From Tenacibaculum sp. MAR_2009_124 (lineage in GTDB: Bacteria; Bacteroidota; Bacteroidia; Flavobacteriales; Flavobacteriaceae), in the NCBI RefSeq assembly GCF_900105455.1, contig NZ_FNSF01000002.1, positions 613,501-677,500 of the forward strand: a DNA stretch of 64,000 nucleotides, written 5' to 3'. Below the pieces are notes generated by a model. That model saw nothing but the letters and a program-made list of their open reading frames with translations. It was not told where the DNA came from and searched no databases. The translations under genes and the position numbers were made by a program. Below, in pieces: positions 1 to 8,889 of the stretch. Positions within the stretch are counted from its first letter, which is position 1. Each line of letters starts with the position of its first letter.

Positions 1-1655
1 GCATACATAATTGCTTTACCATTTACATTTCTTGCAGCTCTACCCACAGTTTGAGTTAGTGAACGATGACTACGAAGGAAGCCTTCTTTGTCGGCATCTA
101 AAATTGTTACTAAAGAAACTTCTGGAAGGTCAAGTCCTTCACGCAGTAGGTTGACTCCAATTAAAACATCGAACAATCCTTTTCTCAAATCTTGCATGAT
201 CTCAACTCTTTCTAAAGTGTCTACATCGGAATGTATATAACGACAACGGATTTGAATTCTTGTTAAGTATTTGGCAAGTTCTTCTGCCATTCTTTTAGTT
301 AGAGTTGTCACTAAAGTTCGTTCGTCTTTTTCTACACGAATCTGAATTTCTTCTATAAGATCGTCTATTTGATTTTGACTTGGTCTTATTTCTATTTCTG
401 GGTCAAGTAAACCGGTAGGTCGTATAACTTGTTCTACAAACAAGCCTTCCGTTTTTTGTAATTCATAGTCTGCAGGAGTAGCAGAAACGTAAATTACTTG
501 GTTTTGTAAAACCTCAAATTCTTCAAATTTCAAAGGGCGGTTGTCCATTGCCGCAGGTAATCTGAATCCATATTCCACTAGGTTTTCCTTTCTGCTTCGG
601 TCACCTCCATACATGGCATGAACTTGTGGTACAGTAACATGACTTTCATCAATAACCATAATGTAGTCTTCAGGGAAATAATCTAATAAGCAGAAGGGTC
701 TAGTTCCTGCCTCTCGACCATCTAAATAGCGAGAATAGTTTTCAATACCAGAGCAATACCCCAATTCTCGAATCATTTCCAAGTCAAATTCAGTTCGTTC
801 TTTAAGACGCTTGGCTTCAAGATGCTTTCCTATTTCTTTAAAATAATCAAATTGCTTTACTAAGTCATCTTGAATTTGATGAATTGCATTTTGTAAAACA
901 TCAGGAGATGTTACAAACAGGTTCGCTGGATAGATATTTAAACTATCCAATCGAGAAATTGTGTCATTACTTTCAATGTCAAAAGTTTCAATTTCTTCAA
1001 TTTCATCACCAAAAAAGTGAATTCGATATCCACTATCACCATAAGAAGGGTAAATTGTAACAACATCACCTTTTACCTTAAAAGTTCCACTTTTAATTTC
1101 TACTTCTGTTCTAGCGTACAAACTAGTAACTAACTGATGTAAGAATTTAGTTCTTGAAATAGGTTGGTCAACTTCAATCGTAATAACATTTTTCTTAAAT
1201 TCTATTGGATTTCCAATACCATATAAACAGGAAACAGAAGCAACAACTAAAACATCTCTTCTCCCAGATAAAAGAGAAGAGGAGGTGCTAATTCTTAACC
1301 TTTCAATTTCATCATTAATAGAAAGATCTTTTTCTATATACGTCCCAGTGACAGGAATATAGGCTTCCGGTTGATAATAATCATAATATGAAACGAAATA
1401 TTCAACTGCATTATTAGGAAAGAATTGTTTGAACTCTGAGTACAACTGCGCTGCTAAAGTTTTATTATGAGCCAATACCAAAGTGGGTCTGTTAACTTCT
1501 GCAATTACATTTGCTACTGAAAAAGTTTTCCCTGATCCAGTAACACCTAGTAGGGTTTGATATTTCTCATCGTTAACAATTCCTTGAGCTAATTGTTTTA
1601 TTGCTTGAGGTTGATCCCCCGTAGGTTTAAAATCAGATTGTAGTTCGAAATTCAT
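1..1655 (-). CDS. uvrB: UvrABC system protein B (excinuclease ABC subunit B), 5' part
   Basis: UvrB is the damage-verification helicase of nucleotide excision repair. It is loaded by UvrA and then recruits UvrC for incision. Reading the minus strand from the ATG at 1655 gives [19 protein letters not shown], then the Walker A segment GVTGSGKT, the beta-hairpin region ([11 protein letters not shown]), a helicase DESH box, and helicase motifs V/VI up to QTVGRAARN. About 551 of the usual roughly 660 codons are present; the 3' end, with the UvrC-binding UVR motif, lies beyond base 1. The frame is open throughout. A TATTTTTG box lies only four bases before the ATG, so the transcript may be leaderless. 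A bidirectional hairpin separates it from the gene upstream. Confidence 0.97.
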   Translation of the reverse strand, partial: MNFELQSDFKPTGDQPQAIKQLAQGIVNDEKYQTLLGVTGSGKTFSVANVIAEVNRPTLVLAHNKTLAAQLYSEFKQFFPNNAVEYFVSYYDYYQPEAYIPVTGTYIEKDLSINDEIERLRISTSSSLLSGRRDVLVVASVSCLYGIGNPIEFKKNVITIEVDQPISRTKFLHQLVTSLYARTEVEIKSGTFKVKGDVVTIYPSYGDSGYRIHFFGDEIEEIETFDIESNDTISRLDSLNIYPANLFVTSPDVLQNAIHQIQDDLVKQFDYFKEIGKHLEAKRLKERTEFDLEMIRELGYCSGIENYSRYLDGREAGTRPFCLLDYFPEDYIMVIDESHVTVPQVHAMYGGDRSRKENLVEYGFRLPAAMDNRPLKFEEFEVLQNQVIYVSATPADYELQKTEGLFVEQVIRPTGLLDPEIEIRPSQNQIDDLIEEIQIRVEKDERTLVTTLTKRMAEELAKYLTRIQIRCRYIHSDVDTLERVEIMQDLRKGLFDVLIGVNLLREGLDLPEVSLVTILDADKEGFLRSHRSLTQTVGRAARNVNGKAIMY

Positions 1656-1659
1656 ATAA

Positions 1660-1667
1660 CAAAAATA
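1660..1667 (-). promoter_or_regulatory. -7 promoter box of uvrB (TATTTTTG)
   Basis: The minus strand reads TATTTTTG-TTAT-ATG, which matches the Bacteroidota -7 consensus TAnnTTTG. A TTG lies only 15 bases upstream, shorter than the usual spacing. The start codon sits four bases after the box, where transcription itself would be expected to begin. Confidence 0.45.
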
Positions 1668-1699
1668 CGGATAGTTTTACTTCAAAACTATCCGTATTT
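1663..1699. terminator. Perfect bidirectional hairpin between the T9SS protein and uvrB
   Basis: Bases 1663-1678 (AAATACGGATAGTTTT) pair perfectly with 1684-1699 across a five-base loop, with A/T tracts on both sides. On the minus strand it lies about 20 bases past the stop codon of the large surface protein and looks like its intrinsic terminator. The arm nearest uvrB also carries most of the uvrB TATTTTTG box. Confidence 0.75.
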
Positions 1700-1719
1700 T
1701 TTAAACTTTTTATTAGAGT

Positions 1720-4700
1720 TTACTTTCTTAGTAAAGAGAAATGACCATTATGGAAATAGTCTTTTCCTTTTTTATCAGTTAAGTGAATCTTAAACCAATA
1801 ATCTCCTGAGGAAAGTGTGTTCCCGTTGAAGGTACCATCCCAACCGTCACCATCAACAGGTATGGTGGCAACTGGCTTTCCGTATCTATCGAATATATAA
1901 ATATTACTAGTTGGATAAAAGCTAGAATTAGCACCCTTTACTTTCCAAGTATCATTGTAGCCATCATTATTTGGTGTCAAGAACTTTGGATATTGAATAA
2001 CGGATATCGTAAGACTAGCATCCGGTGAACAACCATTTTTATCATTAACAATTACAGTGTAAATTCCACCTGTAATATCAGTGAATAAAGATTCATCCTG
2101 AAAAGAGTTTTGATTTCCTGTTTCATCTAGTAAAGAGAATTGATAGTCTCCAATACCTAAATTATTATTTTCTGTAACTATTTTAATTGAGTAGGTGTCT
2201 AGACCATTATTGTTGGTATCGTCAACAACGACAATATCATCCTCATTTAGAGTTGGGTTTATCGATTCGTTAACTGTGATTTCGATATTTCTTTCACAAT
2301 TAGTTCCGTCTTTCATGATCGCCTTAACAACATAAATACCTCCTTCGGTAACATCCAAATAAGACTCATTACTTAAAATAGTATTATTCCCTTTCAGTCT
2401 CCATTCATAATCGTAATCGGCCATTGGGTTTAAAGACTCTAATCGAGTTTGAGGATTGTTCAAACAAACAATTACAGGTGAATCAACGGTGAAATTAGGT
2501 AATGGATTTATGATAATATTAAAACTCAAATTATCATTTACACATCCAGTTTGATTGTTTACAACACGAACGAAAATTTCTTGATTGTTATTTAAATTTT
2601 CATAAGTACTACTGTTGATTGTGTTACTACCTGATTGAGCATCTTCTGAATTTGCATGAAATGTAACGGAATAGTTGGCATGATCTGAAGTAGTGTAATT
2701 CGCTAAAATTTCGGGAATTTTAGTTTGAAGTGAGACATCGCCATTAATACCATTTGCGTCATCATTACTGCTATCCGTAGTATTATCGCAATCTACGTAG
2801 TTGTTTATATTTAAAGGGATATTGGGTTCTGGGTAAATAACCAGTTGCAAAGTTGAAATACCATACCTACACCCTGATGTTGTATTTAAAATACTAATAT
2901 ATATGATTTCAGTTGCGGGATCATCACTGGTTAAATTTGCAGGGAAGTTGGTAGTTAATGGATCGTTGGAATAATTTGTTTTAGATAGAGGATTGGTTCC
3001 ATCAAGGGCATCTTGCGCTGTTTTGTGATAACTAACTTCAAATTGACTGGCGTCTCTACCATTTAAAACATCTAAATCTCTATCGCCTAGTGATATGTTT
3101 TGAGCAAGTCTATTTCTAGGATCACTATCACTCGATGTAGGAATGTCACATACATCCAAATTGGGTATAGAATTAGAAATTGTGGGTAACGGGTGAATAA
3201 CGATCTTAAAAGATACATGGTCGTTAAAACAGCCTGTATTATTGTTTTCAATTCTTACATATATTGTTTGGTTGTCTCTAACTGTATTTGTGAAATTTGT
3301 ATCATTGGCGATGGCGTTGTTGTTAGCGTTTGCATCAGCAGGGCTTGTGTGAAAAGATACTGTATAGTCTAAAGGTGACAAAGATCCAAGAATAGAGTTC
3401 ACCTGACCTCTAAGGTTAATTCCAATATTTATTCCATCATCAAAAGCTCCACTAAGGAAATCATCACAAAATTCTAAGTCGTTAACATTATTGGCAGAAG
3501 GAACAGCGTCTACGTTAAGGGTAATATGGTGTCCTAAACCTAGGCAATCATTATCCAAATCACTATCGACACGGACATAAATTAATTGGGTGTTTGGAGA
3601 ATTTATATTCCTGAAATTAGAAATGTCTTGAATAGCATTTTGTTCAGCAAGAGCATCTGTTTCATTTTCATAATAGGTGACATTAATCTGTTGCCCTGTA
3701 GCCGTAAACATACTTCTTATTTCGGTATCTACTGAGCTAAAATTAAAACTCGTTATACCATCAGTATCACTGTTCGTAGCAGAATTATTTCCGTTAACAT
3801 CTAAATAATCATCACATGCGTTAAAAGTTCTTTGAAAAGTAGAAGGGATTCCTGTTGTGGAAACGGTTAAGTTTACTTCTGAAATTTTCATACATCCGTT
3901 AACGGTTGTTACCGTTGCCCAAACTTTATCGGAGGTAGCTGTTGTGTTTCTATAAACCGTAGGATTGGAAATAGGAGAAATGTTGTTTTGAGCATTGTTT
4001 AATGATTCGTAGAAAACAAAAGTCTCATTTTGAAAGTTACTTGAAATATCACTTCTAGCTTCTTCCAAATTAAAATCAGCAAAAGCATCAGTATTATCAT
4101 CACATTGTTTTAATTCAACAATAGTATTGATGTTTGGAACAGCATTTACAATTAAATTGAAAGAAACAGATGAGTCATTGCAGGCCACATTGGTGTTATT
4201 TTCCACTCTGACATAAATCGTTTGTGTATTCGCCATTTCATTCCTGAAAGGAGTGTTCTTGTCAATAATATCAGTTGTATTATCAGTTTGTGCTCCAATT
4301 AAGGTCCTATGATAAGTGATGGAGTATAATGTAGCGTTCAAACTTCCTAATATTTCTGAATCTTTAGTGTTTAGAATAAAGTTGTTGTAAAAACCATCCA
4401 TGTCTCCACCATTGACTATGTCATCACAAACTTCATAATTTGTAGGACTTTGAGGAGTAGGACTTCCAGTAATACTTAGGTTGAATGTTTTTATATCGTA
4501 ACATGCGCCTGGAGCAATTATATTATGCATTCTTGCATATATTGTTTGATTGCTAAATGCTATTTGATTTGTATAAGGATTTGCCAAAGCATTCGTATTA
4601 TTGTCAGCATCATTTTGGTTTAGAAAATAGGCTACTTCGAATATTGTGTTACTCTGACCATTTAAAACTTGCGGAGTGACATCATTTTGAAGATCAAAAG

Positions 4701-6261
4701 AATTAAATCCATCATTGTCAAGATCACAAAAGTTTATATCGTTGGGTTGTGAAGCAGCTGTTGCTTCGTAAACTTCAATTTTAAAAACACCTTCTTGCTC
4801 AATAGTATTACCACAGTCATCGGTGCGGGTTACAATCAACTTATATTCACCAGCATCATTCGTTGTTAATGGTCCTAAATTGAGTGCAATATTATTAGAA
4901 ATGGTAGATGTTGTAGTGCCATTGTTAAAAATCCATTCGTAAGTAACATTTGTTCCAGATACAGGATCGGGAGCTATGGTTTTAGAGTCTCCAATACAAA
5001 ATTGTAAATCTTGATTGTTAACAGTAGTACCAGTAGTCTCATCTTTGATTTCGATCGGAAGTAATAACGAAGAAATAAAAGGAGGTAACCCTTGAGTAGA
5101 TTTTCTTCCATTTAAATCAATCGCATCAATTGTGAAAATTACATCATCTGCATCAGAGTCGGGATTCTCTATAACATCAAGGTGAGTTGTAAAACCAGCA
5201 GGAGTACTATAAGTTTGAGGTATGGTAGCGTATATTTTTCCATCAGGTCCTAATTGCAAGGCTCCTCTAAAACCATTTTGTTGATGAATTAATTCTTTGG
5301 TACCAACAACATTCGTTTGAGTTAAATCAAATTGAAAAAGTTTATAAGTACTCGGAGTATTAATATCATCAGTAAAGAAAGCTGTAGTCGAAATATAGAG
5401 TTTTTGAGAGTTTCTAGAAAATTCAACACCATAAGGTTCGCTATCAATAAAGTTCGTAAGAGATGTTCCATCACTAGCTACTTGTCCTGTAGTATTGTTA
5501 AATGAGAACAGTAATGATTGATTGTTTCCTTGGTTTGCTACAGCTAATTTTGTTCCATCCGGAGACAGCTTTAGGTAACCTCTTCGAGAAAGGTTAGTAG
5601 TTATATTCGAAACAACTGGAGTTAAATCAATTCCATTTTCGGTTATTTTATATGCATAAAATTGAGTGCTTGTTGAAGATACTACCCAAAAAGTATTACA
5701 CTCTGTACTCCTTACAGCAGCAACTTTTTCAGTCCAATCGTCTTGATTTCCTTGCGATAAGTTTAGAAAAAAGCCACCATTTCCGTTTTCATCAATTAGC
5801 TCTCCAAGCCCTGAATTTAATGACATATCAATGGTATACACATTGAATCCTTGTGCAGGCTCAATAATATTACCATTGAGATCCCTGTCTGGACCATCAT
5901 CAACTGTAAATAGATAATAAATACTGGTTGAATTTGGTTTAGGAATAATCATTCCCGATTGGCTACTCGAAGGGTTACCCTTTAAATTATTTGCAAGGTT
6001 ACCATTCGAGTATTTCATTACGTTGTGGTTTTTATCCCAAACAGTAATACCATCTGAATAAAATAATAGGTTACCATTAGCATTGGAGAAAGATGAGCAG
6101 CCTTCGAGGGTGTTTAAAACACCGTTTGTAATTCCCGTTGGAGGTACTGTATTAAAGTCGATTCCTGCATTTTCTCCAAAGTACCAAATATTAGCTTCTT
6201 TTTGAGCGTAGGTAAAAAATGATATAAATAAAGTTAGTGTTAGTAATTGTAGTTTTCTCAT
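1720..6261 (-). CDS. Large secreted surface protein with type B T9SS sorting domain and seven tandem modules
   Basis: A 1513-residue protein with an N-terminal signal peptide (about residues 1-20, ending FFTYAQ). Residues about 25-400 resemble the propeller-like region common in this family (repeated SPDG, LGPDG and KIYA strands). An Ig/PKD-like segment follows at about 410-500. From about 505 to 1250 come seven modules of roughly 100-125 residues, each opening with a Cys-Asp and Asp/Asn-rich calcium-site-like stretch (FCDLDNDG, VCDDIVNGGD, QCDDNTDAF, ACDDY, FCDDF, VCDIP, DCDNTTD) and most closing with an IYVRVEN...GC strand. The last 90 residues (FLTPNNDGYNDTW through FDRYGK to the C-terminus) are a gliding-motility-type C-terminal domain recognised by T9SS. 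Secretion and surface attachment follow from that domain; the ligand is unknown. It appears to be transcribed alone. Confidence 0.88.
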   Translation of the reverse strand: MRKLQLLTLTLFISFFTYAQKEANIWYFGENAGIDFNTVPPTGITNGVLNTLEGCSSFSNANGNLLFYSDGITVWDKNHNVMKYSNGNLANNLKGNPSSSQSGMIIPKPNSTSIYYLFTVDDGPDRDLNGNIIEPAQGFNVYTIDMSLNSGLGELIDENGNGGFFLNLSQGNQDDWTEKVAAVRSTECNTFWVVSSTSTQFYAYKITENGIDLTPVVSNITTNLSRRGYLKLSPDGTKLAVANQGNNQSLLFSFNNTTGQVASDGTSLTNFIDSEPYGVEFSRNSQKLYISTTAFFTDDINTPSTYKLFQFDLTQTNVVGTKELIHQQNGFRGALQLGPDGKIYATIPQTYSTPAGFTTHLDVIENPDSDADDVIFTIDAIDLNGRKSTQGLPPFISSLLLPIEIKDETTGTTVNNQDLQFCIGDSKTIAPDPVSGTNVTYEWIFNNGTTTSTISNNIALNLGPLTTNDAGEYKLIVTRTDDCGNTIEQEGVFKIEVYEATAASQPNDINFCDLDNDGFNSFDLQNDVTPQVLNGQSNTIFEVAYFLNQNDADNNTNALANPYTNQIAFSNQTIYARMHNIIAPGACYDIKTFNLSITGSPTPQSPTNYEVCDDIVNGGDMDGFYNNFILNTKDSEILGSLNATLYSITYHRTLIGAQTDNTTDIIDKNTPFRNEMANTQTIYVRVENNTNVACNDSSVSFNLIVNAVPNINTIVELKQCDDNTDAFADFNLEEARSDISSNFQNETFVFYESLNNAQNNISPISNPTVYRNTTATSDKVWATVTTVNGCMKISEVNLTVSTTGIPSTFQRTFNACDDYLDVNGNNSATNSDTDGITSFNFSSVDTEIRSMFTATGQQINVTYYENETDALAEQNAIQDISNFRNINSPNTQLIYVRVDSDLDNDCLGLGHHITLNVDAVPSANNVNDLEFCDDFLSGAFDDGINIGINLRGQVNSILGSLSPLDYTVSFHTSPADANANNNAIANDTNFTNTVRDNQTIYVRIENNNTGCFNDHVSFKIVIHPLPTISNSIPNLDVCDIPTSSDSDPRNRLAQNISLGDRDLDVLNGRDASQFEVSYHKTAQDALDGTNPLSKTNYSNDPLTTNFPANLTSDDPATEIIYISILNTTSGCRYGISTLQLVIYPEPNIPLNINNYVDCDNTTDSSNDDANGINGDVSLQTKIPEILANYTTSDHANYSVTFHANSEDAQSGSNTINSSTYENLNNNQEIFVRVVNNQTGCVNDNLSFNIIINPLPNFTVDSPVIVCLNNPQTRLESLNPMADYDYEWRLKGNNTILSNESYLDVTEGGIYVVKAIMKDGTNCERNIEITVNESINPTLNEDDIVVVDDTNNNGLDTYSIKIVTENNNLGIGDYQFSLLDETGNQNSFQDESLFTDITGGIYTVIVNDKNGCSPDASLTISVIQYPKFLTPNNDGYNDTWKVKGANSSFYPTSNIYIFDRYGKPVATIPVDGDGWDGTFNGNTLSSGDYWFKIHLTDKKGKDYFHNGHFSLLRK

Positions 6262-6311
6262 TGTTAGTATATCTTCCCAAGATGTATAACAGCTAAACTA
6301 CTTAAAACCCT

Positions 6312-7148
6312 TTATAAATCTCTCTTTTTTAACAAAAAATAGGATAAATAGATAAAAATAGCGGTCCAAATTGACACAATTATAATATTTGAGAAACTAA
6401 CTGAATAGTCTTTCGAGAATTCTGTTCCAATTTGATTCGCTATAGATTTGACGGCGCCTAATCTCGATCCTGGCTCTATTATTAGGTTTTGCATTGCTTC
6501 CAAAGGAAGGAGGTTTTTAATACTTTGAGCGGTATCCCAATTTTCGACTACTTTCCATCCAAGTATCCCGTAAATAAGCCATTCAATACAATACCATACT
6601 ATCATCGCTCCAACGGCAAAAGCAGAACGTTTAATAAGTATTCCTAAAAATAGTCCAAATGAGAAAAAACCAACAAGTTTTACAAAAAATGCTAGGAGGT
6701 AATCTAAATCCGATAAAATGATAGATAGTTCATTAAAGTCTGAATAGATAAGTCCTAAAATTAAAGATGTCACAAATACAAATACCATTGAAACAAAGGC
6801 AAATGCAACTACAGTATAAAATTTTGAAAGTATAAACTCTTTTTTACTTAAACCATCTATTAGGTTTTGCTTAAGTGTTTTATAGCTATATTCATTGGCC
6901 ATCATTGATACGATTACTAAAAGTAAAAAGAATTTAAAAATAGCAGCGACATAAGTATTAAAATGCCAGATGTAAGGGAAGTTAAAAATACCTTGTTCGG
7001 CCAGGTGGAATTTTATCGGTCCGACATCAAATTTAATTGCCGCAATGAGCGCAATTGATGTTAAAAGAGCAAAGTATATAATTGAAAGAACTTTACTGGC
7101 TCTGTTATGTTTTAGTTTATGAAATTCTATAGTTAAAAGTCGAAACAT
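6312..7148 (-). CDS. ABC-2 type transporter permease subunit
   Basis: A 278-residue inner-membrane protein with about six hydrophobic segments (roughly residues 20-40, 65-85, 105-130, 148-170, 175-195 and 250-270). The layout is that of ABC-2 permeases, including the charged SYKTLKQNLIDGLSK stretch after the second segment. It starts 13 bases after the stop of the ATPase gene, so the two form one exporter operon. The substrate cannot be told from sequence. Related pairs move drugs, lantibiotics or lipids, or act in gliding (GldF-like), but no GldG partner is present. Confidence 0.85.
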   Translation of the reverse strand: MFRLLTIEFHKLKHNRASKVLSIIYFALLTSIALIAAIKFDVGPIKFHLAEQGIFNFPYIWHFNTYVAAIFKFFLLLVIVSMMANEYSYKTLKQNLIDGLSKKEFILSKFYTVVAFAFVSMVFVFVTSLILGLIYSDFNELSIILSDLDYLLAFFVKLVGFFSFGLFLGILIKRSAFAVGAMIVWYCIEWLIYGILGWKVVENWDTAQSIKNLLPLEAMQNLIIEPGSRLGAVKSIANQIGTEFSKDYSVSFSNIIIVSIWTAIFIYLSYFLLKKRDL

Positions 7149-7161
7149 GTGTAATAGTAGT

Positions 7162-8061
7162 TTAGTTGTTGTTTGTTAAATCCAAAAATTGTTGCTCTAA
7201 TGTTGGTTTTCTTTTCACTAAATGAGAAACAGCTATATCCTTTTCAAAAAGATATTTGTTCAAAGTTGCTGCTGAAATATCATTTTCAAGTTGAACAATG
7301 ATAAGATTTCCATCAATGTTAACACTAGCAGTTTCTTCATAATTTTTTAATACATTAACAACATTTTCTGTGTCACCTTCTGTTTTTATTTCAATAATAC
7401 CATTTGATGCTACCATTGTTTCAACTCTACCGCTGTAAAGCTTTTCTCCTTTTCTAAGAACGATAACATGTGAACAAACTTTTTCAACTTCGTCCAATAA
7501 ATGAGATGCTAATAAAATAGTAGTTCCGTTTTTAGCAATCGTTTTAATGATTTGACGAATTTCGTGAATTCCTTGAGGATCTAAACCATTTGTCGGTTCA
7601 TCTAATATTAAAATTTCGGGATCATTTAATAAGGCTGAAGCAATAGCTAAACGCTGTTTCATACCTAAAGAATACGTTCTAAACTTATCATTTTTTCTTT
7701 CGAATAAATTTACAGTTTTTAGTTTTTCGTCAATTTTATCATTAGAAACTCCTTTTATTTTACAAATCAATTCTAAGTTTTGCGTTGCTGTCATAAAAGG
7801 ATAAAAGTTAGGACGTTCAATAATTGCTCCCACTTTTTTTAAAGCTTGATGAGTTGATACGTTCCCGTTAAACCAGCTAAACGAGCCCGAAGTTCTATTT
7901 ACCACATTTAGTATAATTCCTAGAGTTGTGGATTTTCCGCTCCCATTTGGCCCCAGAATACCATAAATATTACCTTTTTGTATGTCAAAAGTTAAATCTT
8001 TTACAGCTTGAATTCGGCCATAATTTTTATTTAGGTTTTTAATTGATAGTATAGTTTCCAA
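7162..8061 (-). CDS. ABC transporter ATP-binding protein (ABC-2 exporter)
   Basis: A 299-residue ATPase. Walker A is GPNGSGKST near residues 38-46, the signature is YSLGMKQRL, Walker B is ILILDEPTNG, and the switch histidine is in LLASHLLDE. About 80 C-terminal residues form the extra domain seen in CcmA/NatA-type exporter ATPases. The start is TTG at 8061 (METILSIKNLNKNYG); no upstream ATG fits. It powers the permease encoded just downstream. A strong terminator separates it from the response regulator, so it is probably transcribed independently. Confidence 0.9.
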   Translation of the reverse strand: METILSIKNLNKNYGRIQAVKDLTFDIQKGNIYGILGPNGSGKSTTLGIILNVVNRTSGSFSWFNGNVSTHQALKKVGAIIERPNFYPFMTATQNLELICKIKGVSNDKIDEKLKTVNLFERKNDKFRTYSLGMKQRLAIASALLNDPEILILDEPTNGLDPQGIHEIRQIIKTIAKNGTTILLASHLLDEVEKVCSHVIVLRKGEKLYSGRVETMVASNGIIEIKTEGDTENVVNVLKNYEETASVNIDGNLIIVQLENDISAATLNKYLFEKDIAVSHLVKRKPTLEQQFLDLTNNN

Positions 8062-8117
8062 GCTTATGTTTTTATGTTATGTAATTTAGACGACTTATCT
8101 CTTTTTTTGTTACAATA

Positions 8118-8148
8118 AAAAAGCTTCCCGAATATAAGGAAGCTTTTT
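8118..8148 (-). terminator. Intrinsic terminator downstream of the response regulator
   Basis: AAAAAGCTTCC at 8118-8128 pairs with GGAAGCTTTTT at 8138-8148 around a nine-base loop. It lies about 30 bases past the response regulator stop on the minus strand. It ends the two-component operon before the ABC exporter genes. Confidence 0.75.
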
Positions 8149-8176
8149 CAATATGTAGTAGGTAAATAATTTTGAA

Positions 8177-8875
8177 TTAAGATTTTTCGATTAATCTAAA
8201 ACCTTCTCCGTGGATGTTTAATATTTCAACACCCTCATCGCTTTTCAAGTATTTTCTCAATTTTGCAATGTAAACATCCATACTTCGAGAGGTAAAATAA
8301 TTATCATCTCTCCATATTTTAGTTAACGCAAGTTCTCGAGGCATTAAGTCGTTTTTGTGAACTGCTAACATTCTCAATAATTTACTTTCTTTTGGAGAAA
8401 GTTTTTGAGCTTCAGCTCCATCAAAACTTAAATGACGTAGTTTCGAGTTAAAGTCGAATTTCCCTATTTTAAATTCAAACTCTTCGTTATCTGTTGACTT
8501 CTCGCTTTCTTTACGTTGTAAAATTGCTTTTATTTTGTGCAATAATACTTCAGAATCGAAAGGTTTGTTTAAGTAATCATCAGCCCCTACTTGGTATCCT
8601 CTTAAAACATCTTCTTTTAATGTTTTTGCAGTTAAGAAAATAATAGGGATTTCTTTATTTGTTGTACGGATGTCCTCTGCTAGAGAGAATCCATCTTTTC
8701 TAGGCATCATTACATCTAAAATACATAAGTCATACTCTGTGTTTTTAAACATAATTAATCCATCAATCCCGTCTTTCGCATGTGTTACATTGTAATCGTT
8801 GAGGGCTAGATAATCTTTGAGGACGGTTCCAAAATTTGGATCGTCTTCTACTAATAGAATTTTTTTACTTCCCAT
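8177..8875 (-). CDS. OmpR-family response regulator (RprY-like)
   Basis: A 232-residue DNA-binding response regulator. The receiver domain has the acidic pair in LLVEDD (residues 8-12), phosphoacceptor Asp54 in LCILDVMMPRKDG, the switch Thr in FLTAK and the conserved Lys in NKPFD. The C-terminal half is an OmpR winged helix (LSPKESKLLRML, then SRSMDVYIAKLRKYL and IHGEGFRL). The kinase gene lies 14 bases upstream in the same operon. Size and arrangement match Bacteroides RprX/RprY; true orthology is an inference. Confidence 0.92.
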   Translation of the reverse strand: MGSKKILLVEDDPNFGTVLKDYLALNDYNVTHAKDGIDGLIMFKNTEYDLCILDVMMPRKDGFSLAEDIRTTNKEIPIIFLTAKTLKEDVLRGYQVGADDYLNKPFDSEVLLHKIKAILQRKESEKSTDNEEFEFKIGKFDFNSKLRHLSFDGAEAQKLSPKESKLLRMLAVHKNDLMPRELALTKIWRDDNYFTSRSMDVYIAKLRKYLKSDEGVEILNIHGEGFRLIEKS

Positions 8876-8889
8876 TGTATCCTTTCATT

